Shown here: positions 46,510 to 55,068 of the stretch, in pieces | Position numbering within the stretch: position 1 is the first letter of the stretch | How the letters are laid out: each line of letters begins with the position of its first letter | Assembly: GCA_019694295.1 (NCBI GenBank) | Contig: JAIBCG010000004.1 | Location: forward strand, 27,999-91,998 | Direction: 5' to 3' | Length of the DNA stretch: 64,000 nucleotides | From: Saprospiraceae bacterium | GTDB taxonomy: Bacteria; Bacteroidota; Bacteroidia; Chitinophagales; Saprospiraceae | Position numbers and translations under genes: made by a program | The notes under the pieces: model-generated | Told to the model about the DNA's origin: nothing | The model's database searches: none | Seen by the model: only the letters and a program-made list of their open reading frames with translations

Positions 46510-49500
46510 ATGAAATTTATAATGAAATATTTCCCTGTTTTGGTACTTGTGTGTCTGATGCAGTTTACTTTGACTGCACAAATGGTCACTGGGCAGGATA
46601 CGCTGTATGGCAACGAATGGATAAAGCCTGGAAAAGAGTATTATAAATTTCCGGTATTTCAGGATAGAATTTACCGCATACCTTATGCGGTTCTGCAGGC
46701 TGCCGGTGTGCCGGTCAATAGTGTACAAGGAAAAAATTTCCAGCTCTACAGAATGGGGAAGGAGGTTTCCATTTTTACTACAACAGATTCGCTTCTTTCA
46801 GAAAATGATTACATCGAGTTTTATGGTCAGCAAATGAGGTCAGAGATTGACAAATTTTTATACAATAATCCTGAAAAAGACTTGCTCAACCCCGAATATT
46901 CGTTGATAAATGATACGATCTATTATTTTCTGACTTGGGAAAACACTGCGAGTGTTAATAGGCTTATTTCAATCCCAAACAATATTAATCAGCCAGGAAA
47001 GCTGATAGAGGATGTTTTTACTACTTCCGTATTTTCTTTCCCCAATAGCAGGATTAAGGCAGGTGATGCCGACGCGGGAATATTCTCGAGCTTTGATACA
47101 GGTGAAGGATATGGCACCGGCGTGAGCAAGACTTTTTCTGCACCTTTAACCATTCAGTCGGTTTCACCAAATGAAGACAGCATTAGCATCCATATTCGGG
47201 TGTATGGAGGTATCGGTGACCATAATTTGAGTCTGTATCTCAATGACCAACTATTTGCCAATAAATTTTTCAAGGCTCTGAGTATATTGGATACAACATT
47301 TCAGGTGCCGGTCGGTCTTCTGGCAGCATCTAATACAATAAAGATAAACGATGACGGTGCCAGTCTGAAGGGATTCAGCGTGGCTACTGTACAGATTGGG
47401 TACCAAAGAAGCCTTATTTATTCCGGGTTCACGCAAAATCGCTTCGAAATACCCGCTTCTGCTGATACTTCATACCTTGAGATTCAGGGCTTTTTTCAGG
47501 GCGGAGGATCACCTTTGCTCTACAACATGACCAAAGCATACAGAATGACGGGTGAGGTTTCAAATGGTATAACAAGATTTAATCTGCCACCTTCTTCCAA
47601 AACACAGGATATTCTGCTGCATTCCGGTGCTACACCCTTGGCTGTAACAGCACTTACAAAGATCGTTTTTAAGGATTATTCAAAGCTAAATGCTGATTTT
47701 GTAATCATCAGCCACCCGGCACTGTACGACGACGGCAATGGCAATAATTTTGTTCAGCAATATGCTGACTATCGTGCGAGTGATGCAGGAGGCAATCATT
47801 CAGTTGTTATAGTTGATATCCAAGACCTGTATGATCAGTTTGCCTATGGCAATGTAAGACATTTTATCAGTATGAGGAATTTTGCCCATTTCATCAAGAA
47901 AAACTGGTCGGCTGCAAAATCCCTGTTCATCATAGGAAAAGGTCGTGAATATGCCTATTTTCGTCAAGCAGGGCACTTGACCAATCCATCCAACAGTAGT
48001 TTTTATGTTCCCACTTTTGGTACGCCGGGTTCGGACAATTTGTTAGTCATGTCGCAGGGCGAATATTCGCCTGTGCTTGCTTTAGGTCGTATTGCTGCAC
48101 AGACACCACAGGATATTGCTGATTATCTGAAAAAGATTCAGGACTACGAATCATTTGGCAACAATCAACAGACCATTGCTGACCAGCTCTGGAAAAAAGA
48201 AATCATCCACCTGGGAGGTGGCAAGAATAAAAATGAACAAAATTCATTCCGCAATCTGCTCGAAAGTGTGGTGCCTGTCATCACCAATAATCGTTTTGGT
48301 GGTCGGGTTCACGGATTCTACAAGACCAGTACCGATCCTATCCAGGTATCACAGAACGAACAGATATTTGACCTTATCAATAATGGTGTGTCAATCATTA
48401 CTTTTCTCGGACATTCGGCTGTGGGCACATTTGACTTCAGTATTGACAATCCTTCCAATTATCAGAATTTTGGAAAGTACCCATTGATGTTTTCACTTGG
48501 GTGTTATTCCGGCAATTATCATACACCATCAAGAGGCACAGGTGAAGGTTTTTGTTTTTATAAAGAAAAAGGCGCTCTGGGTTTTGTGGCAACGTCTTTT
48601 TCCGGTTATCCTTCGGTATTGACTCAGTTTGCAGGCGAATTTTACAGACAGCAGGGTGGTGACAGTTACGGACAGAGCGTCGGAGAAGTGCTCCAACACT
48701 CCTACAGTGAGTTGGCAAAGAATGCTACTGCATACACCAAGCTACTCATCGAGCAGATGTCTTACCACGGAGATCCCGCTTATACCATTCATACCGCACC
48801 CGGTCCCGACTTTACACCTGATATCAGTACACTCAAGATGGAGCCTGCCATAGTGACAGCACAGACAGACTCACTAAGCATCAGTTTTGATGTGGCCAAT
48901 ATTGGCGAATACATTGAAGATAGCATCAACATCACCCTCAGACAGAAATTGCCGGCAGGCGAAATAAGAACACTAGCTGATTTCGGAATAAAGACACCCT
49001 CGTTCCGTACGCCTATCCATGTAAAAGTGCCTTCGTTTAAAGCAGAGGCATTTGGCCAAAATATCTTGTACATTGATGTTGATACCGATAATAAGGTCGT
49101 TGAATTGCCTTCTCCGCTTGCTGAACAAAACAATTCACTTAGCCAAAATGGTGAGACAGGATTTATGTTTTTTGTGACAGACAATTCGGCTATACCGGTT
49201 TCGCCACCCAATTATTCAATAGTCAGTAATGAGGATTTTGAACTCATCGCTTGTACTGCCGACCCATTAGCCAAAGAAAAGCCGTATCTTATACAAATAG
49301 ATACTACCCGGTTGTTTAACAGCCCACGTCTGGCATCGAATACAATAGCCACCAAAGGAGGCCTGATTGAATGGGTGCCTGGTATCAATATGCTTGATTC
49401 TGTGACATATTACTGGAGAATAACGCCCGATTCTACCCAAACTGGAGTTGGTGCCATCTGGCAATATTCATCTTTTTTTTATAAGGAAAATTCACCAAAA

Positions 49501-51519
49501 GGCTGGTCGATAGCACATAATTTTCAGTTTAATGAAGGCAACCTTGTAAATATTAAGCCGGTAGCATCCGACCAAAAGATGTACTTCATCACCGATATAA
49601 AAGATGTATTTATACAAAATTTCAAACGGCAAGGCGAACTGTATCCGGCCTATTACATCAATAACGGTCTCACTGAAATCAACTATGGCAATGATATTGC
49701 AGCAGGTGTGTATGTTGGCGTCATCGATCCGCTCACGGGTACTGCCTGGATCAATCCGAAAGGAGGGAAATATGGAAGTGTGACTCCTATCGACTGGCGC
49801 GAGCGAAAAGCATTTCCTTTTCCTACTGCCGACCCTGCCAAGCGTGCAAGCCTGATTTCATTTCTAAAGGACACAATACCTTCCGGGTACTTTGTGGTGT
49901 TTTTCACGGTACAGGATGCCAAGAATTCGTACAAGCCTGAAGATTGGGCTGCAGATAGTATCACCCTGGGTACCAATATTTTTCAGTTGCTCGAGGCGCA
50001 AGGAGCAAAGTCAATCCGAAATACAGCTAATAATGCCGTACCTTATTCTTTTGGGTATCAAAAAGACGTAAAGCCACTTGGGGAAGCCATTGGCAAAGAT
50101 ATAGATGATGTGGCAAGCCTCAATTTCGGACTTGAAGGTAGTTGGGACAGAGGCTCTGTGACAACACCATTGGCAGGGCCTGCCAAATCCTGGACCAAAC
50201 TAACAGCAGATATTGAAGAAAATACTGCAGATGGCGATTATTCAGACCTTGCAGTTTACGGACTCGACAAATCAAAGCAAAACAAACAATTGCTGCTTGA
50301 CCTCAAGTCGGCTAAATCAGCGGATCTTTCGAGTATTGATGCCAGCCAATATCCGTATCTGCAGGTGGTGGTTAACCTGAAGGATACATTATTCAAAACA
50401 GCACCTTATGTGCGATATATAAGGCTTTACTATTCCGGCGTGACAGAACTGGCTCTCAACTCTGCAAATGCCGATTACAGTTTTCATAAAGATACCATTG
50501 ACCAGGGTGATATTCTGAAACTTAACATGCCGGTTCAGAACATAAGTGGTGTTGGTTCTGACAGTGTATTGGTGAAATATGTGCTGACGGCTGCAGACCT
50601 GAGCCAGCAGGTAGAATTGAAGAAGCAGCCTGCCATTGGTGCCGGAGAAAAAATGACATTCCCTTTCCAACGAAACACCATTGACCTCAAAGGAGATTAC
50701 AAATTGGATATCGAGATTAACCCCGGACCAGAACAACTCGAAACCTATTATTTCAATAATCAGGCCTCATTGAGGTTTACGGTGTTACCCGACAGGCGAA
50801 ATCCTTTGTTGAATGTATTATTTGACGGAATACACATTCTTGATGGTGATATAGTGTCGCCCAAACCCGAGATAACCATCGAGTTAAAAGATGAAAACAA
50901 ATATATTTCACTAACGGATACATCGAGCTTCAAATTATTTTTAAGATATCCGGGTAAGAGCGTTTTTGATGCCATACCTATCAGCAGCTCAGAAGTCAGT
51001 TTTATACCCGCAAAAGGTACCGGCAAAAGCAACATTGCGAAAGCCATATACAAGCCTGCCGAGCTGAAAGATGGAGAATACGAATTGCTAGTACAGGCGA
51101 AAGATGCAAGCAACAATGCTTCCGGTCAATCGGATTTTAAGATAAGGTTCAGGGTCATTAACCAAAAGTCCGTTTCGGGTTTTCTACCTTACCCAAATCC
51201 GTTTTCGACTGCCATGGGTTTTGTTTATACACTCACCGGTGACCGTACGCCTGAGCATGTGCGCATAAGGATTTACTCAGTATCCGGTTCGCTCGTGAAA
51301 GAGATAACAGAACAGGAGTTGGGCATACTTAGGGTAGGTACACATGTCACAGACTACAAATGGGATGGCACAGATATGTACGGCAACAAGCTTGCGAACG
51401 GAGTTTATCTTTATCAGGTGGTCATCAAAGATGATGCCGGCAAACAATGGGATAGTTACACAAGCAAGGCGGATGATTTTCTGCAGCATGGTTTTGGTAA
51501 GCTGGTCATATTGAGGTAG
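46510..51519 (+). CDS. PorU2-like T9SS C25 peptidase/sortase
   Basis: A 1669-residue exported protein. Signal peptide (about 1-22, M-K-F-I-M-K-Y-F-P-V-L); the ATG at 46510 is preferred to a TTG at 46504. The middle holds a gingipain-type (C25) peptidase domain: catalytic His635 in F-L-G-H-S-A and Cys665 in L-G-C-Y-S-G-N, followed by G-A-L-G-F-V-A-T-S. Long Ig-like and CARDB-like stretches come next, and a FlgD-like C-terminal domain starts at Y-P-N-P-F-S. PorU cleaves the sorting domain of T9SS cargo and attaches it to the surface; the larger PorU2 relatives are annotated as putative sortases. Many cargo genes in this window fit that role, but activity is inferred. Confidence 0.85.
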   Translation: MKFIMKYFPVLVLVCLMQFTLTAQMVTGQDTLYGNEWIKPGKEYYKFPVFQDRIYRIPYAVLQAAGVPVNSVQGKNFQLYRMGKEVSIFTTTDSLLSENDYIEFYGQQMRSEIDKFLYNNPEKDLLNPEYSLINDTIYYFLTWENTASVNRLISIPNNINQPGKLIEDVFTTSVFSFPNSRIKAGDADAGIFSSFDTGEGYGTGVSKTFSAPLTIQSVSPNEDSISIHIRVYGGIGDHNLSLYLNDQLFANKFFKALSILDTTFQVPVGLLAASNTIKINDDGASLKGFSVATVQIGYQRSLIYSGFTQNRFEIPASADTSYLEIQGFFQGGGSPLLYNMTKAYRMTGEVSNGITRFNLPPSSKTQDILLHSGATPLAVTALTKIVFKDYSKLNADFVIISHPALYDDGNGNNFVQQYADYRASDAGGNHSVVIVDIQDLYDQFAYGNVRHFISMRNFAHFIKKNWSAAKSLFIIGKGREYAYFRQAGHLTNPSNSSFYVPTFGTPGSDNLLVMSQGEYSPVLALGRIAAQTPQDIADYLKKIQDYESFGNNQQTIADQLWKKEIIHLGGGKNKNEQNSFRNLLESVVPVITNNRFGGRVHGFYKTSTDPIQVSQNEQIFDLINNGVSIITFLGHSAVGTFDFSIDNPSNYQNFGKYPLMFSLGCYSGNYHTPSRGTGEGFCFYKEKGALGFVATSFSGYPSVLTQFAGEFYRQQGGDSYGQSVGEVLQHSYSELAKNATAYTKLLIEQMSYHGDPAYTIHTAPGPDFTPDISTLKMEPAIVTAQTDSLSISFDVANIGEYIEDSINITLRQKLPAGEIRTLADFGIKTPSFRTPIHVKVPSFKAEAFGQNILYIDVDTDNKVVELPSPLAEQNNSLSQNGETGFMFFVTDNSAIPVSPPNYSIVSNEDFELIACTADPLAKEKPYLIQIDTTRLFNSPRLASNTIATKGGLIEWVPGINMLDSVTYYWRITPDSTQTGVGAIWQYSSFFYKENSPKGWSIAHNFQFNEGNLVNIKPVASDQKMYFITDIKDVFIQNFKRQGELYPAYYINNGLTEINYGNDIAAGVYVGVIDPLTGTAWINPKGGKYGSVTPIDWRERKAFPFPTADPAKRASLISFLKDTIPSGYFVVFFTVQDAKNSYKPEDWAADSITLGTNIFQLLEAQGAKSIRNTANNAVPYSFGYQKDVKPLGEAIGKDIDDVASLNFGLEGSWDRGSVTTPLAGPAKSWTKLTADIEENTADGDYSDLAVYGLDKSKQNKQLLLDLKSAKSADLSSIDASQYPYLQVVVNLKDTLFKTAPYVRYIRLYYSGVTELALNSANADYSFHKDTIDQGDILKLNMPVQNISGVGSDSVLVKYVLTAADLSQQVELKKQPAIGAGEKMTFPFQRNTIDLKGDYKLDIEINPGPEQLETYYFNNQASLRFTVLPDRRNPLLNVLFDGIHILDGDIVSPKPEITIELKDENKYISLTDTSSFKLFLRYPGKSVFDAIPISSSEVSFIPAKGTGKSNIAKAIYKPAELKDGEYELLVQAKDASNNASGQSDFKIRFRVINQKSVSGFLPYPNPFSTAMGFVYTLTGDRTPEHVRIRIYSVSGSLVKEITEQELGILRVGTHVTDYKWDGTDMYGNKLANGVYLYQVVIKDDAGKQWDSYTSKADDFLQHGFGKLVILR

Positions 51520-51540
51520 AGAAAATCGGGTATTAAAGTT

Positions 51541-51572
51541 TTTTTTCATTCCAATCTTTTGCAATGAAAAAA
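51541..51572. terminator. AT-rich hairpin between convergent genes
   Basis: A 10-bp stem TTTTTTCATT/AATGAAAAAA with a 12-base loop sits in the 59-base gap between the PorU2 and Wzt stops. The stem is weak and has no separate T-run, so it is at best a poor bidirectional terminator. Confidence 0.35.
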
Positions 51573-51578
51573 CGACTC

Positions 51579-52319
51579 TCAAAAACTATCCCGGTACTTA
51601 CTTATACATGAATGGATATCGGTGTCTGCGGTAATGCAGCCGTCCTGGAGCAAGATGCCCCGCGTGGTGAGCTTTGAAAGGATGTCGAGATCATGGCTGA
51701 CAAAAATGACTGATTTGCCTTTGTCCTGACTGATTTGTCTGAGTTTTTCCAGTGATTTTTGCTGAAATTCGGTATCGCCCACACCAAAAACCTCATCTAT
51801 AAGCAGTATGTCAGCATTGAGGAAGGCTGCTACTGAGAATGCGAGCCGCATCTGCATTCCACTCGAGTATTTCTTGAGTTGTGTATCAATGAATGATGCT
51901 ACGCCCGAAAATTCGACTATTTCGTCAAAGCGTGCATTGATATCATTTTTCTTCATACCCAGAATCGAACCATTCAGGAAAATATTTTCTCTTCCCGTAA
52001 GTTCAGGATGAAACCCGGTTCCTACCTCGAGCAGGCTGGCTATTTTTCCGTAAATGATGCATTCGCCTCGTGTGGGTGGCGTTATTCTGGCCAATATTTT
52101 CAGCATAGTTGACTTGCCGGCACCGTTCTTGCCAACCAAAGCTATTGATTCACCTTTTTCTAAAGAAAAACTGACATTCTGTAATGCATAGAATTTTTCT
52201 TGTCTTGTTTTGAACAATTGCCGAGGTATTCGGAGCAGGGATTCACGCAGATTAGCCCCGCTGCTTTCCGTTTTTACGTATTCTTTCCAGATTTCTTTTA
52301 CATCAATGGCTGTTTTCAT
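51579..52319 (-). CDS. Polysaccharide ABC exporter, ATP-binding protein (Wzt type)
   Basis: A 246-residue ATPase that powers export of a lipid-linked polysaccharide across the inner membrane. Walker A G-K-N-G-A-G-K-S-T, the Wzt-type G-R-E-N-I-F-L-N-G and L-E-V-G-T-G-F-H-P-E-L segments, signature Y-S-S-G-M-Q-M-R-L, and Walker B I-L-L-I-D-E-V-F are all present. It lacks the C-terminal carbohydrate-binding domain of O9a-type Wzt, so chain-terminus recognition is not expected. Its start overlaps the permease stop by 4 bases (ATGA), showing translational coupling. Confidence 0.92.
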   Translation of the reverse strand: MKTAIDVKEIWKEYVKTESSGANLRESLLRIPRQLFKTRQEKFYALQNVSFSLEKGESIALVGKNGAGKSTMLKILARITPPTRGECIIYGKIASLLEVGTGFHPELTGRENIFLNGSILGMKKNDINARFDEIVEFSGVASFIDTQLKKYSSGMQMRLAFSVAAFLNADILLIDEVFGVGDTEFQQKSLEKLRQISQDKGKSVIFVSHDLDILSKLTTRGILLQDGCITADTDIHSCISKYRDSF

Positions 52320-53158
52320 ATCATATCGGCAAAGTTATCTTCCATTTTTCGAAAAGTATATATAGCTGCCAAATAAGAAAAAATAAGCAACACAACAGTA
52401 GCCCATGGTATAGTTATCAGCTGAAATGTTTCTGCAGTGATATTTGAGCGGAATATTTCGATACAAAAATTGAGTGGATTGAGCTCCAGTATTGTCTTTA
52501 GCAATGGGTAGTTTCCCGCCCTGGTAGTATAAATAACCGGAGTGAGAAAAAACATGATTTGAATGAAATATGGTATAAAATTGCGCACGTCGCGAAACCG
52601 GACATTTAACCCCGATAAAAAAATACTCACACTCGTCGTGAAAATGGCAAGTACAGGAAATGCAAGGAGCAATGCCAGCCAAACACCGCTAATGTTGATG
52701 TTGTGGTTAAATATAAATTTATACACCAAGGCCACAACTGTAAAAAATATGAGATCGATAACAAAATCAATGAGTTTGGTAAATATAGCTGCTAAGGGTA
52801 CGGCAAGCCTTGGGAAATACACCTTGCGGATGATATGAGCATTGGCAAGCATCGAAGTTGAGGAAAAAATAACCGACTGACTGAAGAAATTCCATACAAT
52901 AATGCCGGACAAAAAATAGAGGAACACAGGTGTGTCTCCTGTAGGTACCTTAAGACCGGTATGAAGAATGCCTGTAAACACGAGTGCCATAAATAAGGGC
53001 TGCACTATAGCCCAGATGATACCAAGTAAGACGTGGCGGTAACGAATTTTGGTGTCGCGCCAGGCGAAAAAATAAATCATCTCACGGTACTCAAGCAGCT
53101 CGGCAGTTCTGAACCGGAAAGCATTTTGGGGCCTGATTATTATTTTTTTTTCTTCCAT
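52316..53158 (-). CDS. Polysaccharide ABC exporter permease (Wzm type)
   Basis: A 280-residue integral membrane protein of the ABC-2/Wzm class with about six hydrophobic segments. The family opening F-A-W-R-D-T-K-I-R-Y-R is followed by L-G-I-I-W-A-I-V-Q-P-L, and the middle has N-V-R-F-R-D-V-R-N-F-I-P-Y. It forms the export channel with the downstream ATPase, with which it overlaps by 4 bases. The divergent neighbour is a D-glucuronyl C5-epimerase family gene, suggesting the exported glycan contains uronic acid. No glycosyltransferase genes are in the window. Confidence 0.92.
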   Translation of the reverse strand: MEEKKIIIRPQNAFRFRTAELLEYREMIYFFAWRDTKIRYRHVLLGIIWAIVQPLFMALVFTGILHTGLKVPTGDTPVFLYFLSGIIVWNFFSQSVIFSSTSMLANAHIIRKVYFPRLAVPLAAIFTKLIDFVIDLIFFTVVALVYKFIFNHNINISGVWLALLLAFPVLAIFTTSVSIFLSGLNVRFRDVRNFIPYFIQIMFFLTPVIYTTRAGNYPLLKTILELNPLNFCIEIFRSNITAETFQLITIPWATVVLLIFSYLAAIYTFRKMEDNFADMI

Positions 53159-53187
53159 GAAAATTCCGTACCTTACACTTCGGAATA

Positions 53188-53195
53188 CAAATATA
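53188..53195 (-). promoter_or_regulatory. -7 element for the wzm-wzt pair
   Basis: Minus-strand TATATTTG matches TAnnTTTG and lies 30 bases upstream of the wzm start. No TTG is at the standard spacing. Confidence 0.4.
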
Positions 53196-53289
53196 GTTCA
53201 TTCTGACAGAATATGAGAGTTGCATTGTTGCAATGATGCTTAGTTGCCCTGTAATGTACCAGCATTTTTATGACGAGAAATAATAGTTA

Positions 53290-54285
53290 ATGCCTTATAA
53301 ATCAACCAATTATTACTTAAAAACCATTTTGCTGAAACTGTATGGATTCATTTCCGAATGGGTGCCCGGTATAGATGATTATCCGAAAATTAAACCTGAT
53401 ACAGTCAAGATTTGCGACCGCAAAAGATTGAATAAGCTCGATTTGTTCTATCATACATTCAGTTATTTTCATCACCCTAATGACCTTGCACAGCATCTGA
53501 AAATGAAGGATGGAATAGCCCAGCACCGCATCGAAAGCAAATTGGATCATTGCAGCCCCTTCTATCCATCTTATTATGGTCTGGTGTGCTTCAATTCTTA
53601 TCTAAAAACTGGTGAAGAGCTATTTCTCCTTGACGCAAAAGCTCAATTGGATACATTGCTGAAATTAGGTACAGAGACGGAAGATCATTTTATACTATAT
53701 TATAATATTCCGCTGCCCAAGTTCCTACTCAAAGGAAGGTGGTATGCCGGTATTACACAGGCTACCATGCTTAGTCTAGCATTAAGGCGCAACCAACAAA
53801 ACCCGGATGAGAGATTAGAGCTTGTTATCCATAAGCTTGTAAAGTCAATGATGGTACCAGGAGCAGAGGGCGGTATTCTGATCAATACGCCCGAAGGTTT
53901 GCCTTGGATAGAAGAATATCCGGGAGCTAAACCATCATACGTACTTAATGGATATATTTTTTGTATCATTTCATTACTTGAATACGAGGTATTGTATCCG
54001 AATATTCAAATTTCACATTTCATCGACAGGTTGCTTGATTCTCTCGTAAGGTCATTTCCTTATTATCAACGTGGTAAATATCTGAAATACAGTCGCCTGT
54101 ATCCCACTTTGTCAAACATTGAATACCAAGGTCTTTATATCGGGCAGTTCAAACATCTATATTTGCTTACAGGGCTGGAAATATTCAGTCAATTGGCAGA
54201 ATTGTACAATTCGCGCATCAGCTGGGTGGCATTCAATGAATTTTTTCAGATTACTTCACCGGCTCTTCAAAATAAACCGGCCTGA
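53290..54285 (+). CDS. D-glucuronyl C5-epimerase family protein
   Basis: A 331-residue protein matching the C-terminal catalytic (alpha/alpha) domain of D-glucuronyl C5-epimerases, which convert glucuronate to iduronate within a polymer. Visible family motifs are G-R-W-Y-A-G-I-T-Q-A-T-M-L-S-L, E-E-Y-P-G-A-K-P-S-Y-V-L-N-G-Y-I-F, and Y-Q-G-L-Y-I-G-Q-F-K-H-L-Y. Bacterial members are rare and mostly untested. No signal peptide is evident, so it may act on a cytoplasmic lipid-linked chain before export by the divergent Wzm/Wzt pair. Its last 35 bases overlap the end of the convergent SUMF1 gene. Confidence 0.8.
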   Translation: MPYKSTNYYLKTILLKLYGFISEWVPGIDDYPKIKPDTVKICDRKRLNKLDLFYHTFSYFHHPNDLAQHLKMKDGIAQHRIESKLDHCSPFYPSYYGLVCFNSYLKTGEELFLLDAKAQLDTLLKLGTETEDHFILYYNIPLPKFLLKGRWYAGITQATMLSLALRRNQQNPDERLELVIHKLVKSMMVPGAEGGILINTPEGLPWIEEYPGAKPSYVLNGYIFCIISLLEYEVLYPNIQISHFIDRLLDSLVRSFPYYQRGKYLKYSRLYPTLSNIEYQGLYIGQFKHLYLLTGLEIFSQLAELYNSRISWVAFNEFFQITSPALQNKPA

Positions 54286-54994
54286 ATCCAATAAAAGGTG
54301 AAGGTGCTGTCTGACCATTGTATTTACCCGGTTTTTTAATATTTAAGGTTTCAACATTATCATTCCAGCTGCCTCCTTTTATTCTCCCGGGCGAGTTGGT
54401 CCATTCTGCTACATTACCTACCATGTTGTAGATTCCGAACCCATTAGCTTTCAGGCTATTCACCGGCATTGGAGCAGTTTTTTCTGTGGTCAGTTTGAAA
54501 TTATAGCTTTTATCTTTGGATGCGGCAATTTCTGAATGAAGCATGTCGTCATTAGATATTGCAGAAGCATAGAGCCATTCGCGGTCATCCGGCAGGCGGA
54601 ATTTTCCAGAAAGACCGGGATGTATGGCATTGAGATATTCGCAGTATAGCTGAGCTGCTCTGTACGACACGCCAACTATCGGATAATTATCGTATTTAGA
54701 AGATTTCAGATAATTTTTTGGCAATAATTTGGTTTGGGCCACATCAAGGGCTTGCGTAGCTTCAGCCAACTCGTCACTTGAACGATTTTTCTCTAACCAA
54801 AGCAAAAATGTACGATACTCTTTGTTGGAGATTTCGGTTTTGGAGATAAAAAAAGGCTTTACCTGAAGATTCAAGTTGGATGCCTGTATGACACCACCGC
54901 CCATTTTAACAAAACCATCCAATTGCTGTGCCATTAAAGTGTCATAATTAAATAATGCACACATACTGAAAATTAGGAACGTTATTCGCAACAT
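54251..54994 (-). CDS. Small exported SUMF1 (FGE-sulfatase fold) protein
   Basis: A 247-residue protein with a signal peptide (about 1-22) and a complete SUMF1 fold: K-T-E-I-S-N-K-E-Y-R-T-F, Y-P-I-V-G-V-S-Y, F-R-L-P-D-D-R-E-W-L-Y-A, Y-N-M-V-G-N-V-A-E-W, K-G-G-S-W-N-D, and a final I-G-F-R-P. The position of the FGE active-site cysteine (G-F-R-C) holds Pro, so formylglycine formation is unlikely. It is shorter than GldJ/GldK, the T9SS ring proteins with this fold. An 18-bp inverted repeat overlaps its start codon. Its role is unknown; a periplasmic structural or binding function is the safest guess. Confidence 0.8.
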   Translation of the reverse strand: MLRITFLIFSMCALFNYDTLMAQQLDGFVKMGGGVIQASNLNLQVKPFFISKTEISNKEYRTFLLWLEKNRSSDELAEATQALDVAQTKLLPKNYLKSSKYDNYPIVGVSYRAAQLYCEYLNAIHPGLSGKFRLPDDREWLYASAISNDDMLHSEIAASKDKSYNFKLTTEKTAPMPVNSLKANGFGIYNMVGNVAEWTNSPGRIKGGSWNDNVETLNIKKPGKYNGQTAPSPFIGFRPVYFEEPVK

Positions 54995-55035
54995 ATAATT
55001 TATATTTTTTTATAATGTGTTGCAAATAACGTTCC
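54976..55035 (-). repeat. 18-bp inverted repeat enclosing the SUMF1 start codon
   Basis: Left arm GGAACGTTATTCGCAACA (54976-54993) and right arm TGTTGCAAATAACGTTCC (55018-55035) are complementary at 17 of 18 positions (the exception can form a wobble pair on one strand), separated by 24 AT-rich bases. In the minus-strand mRNA the AUG and codons 2-6 would be paired with the leader. It could regulate translation, end carB transcripts, or be an inverted duplication of the gene start. Confidence 0.85.
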
Positions 55036-55068
55036 AAGTTTTACAATATTATCGCTTAATACAGCAGC

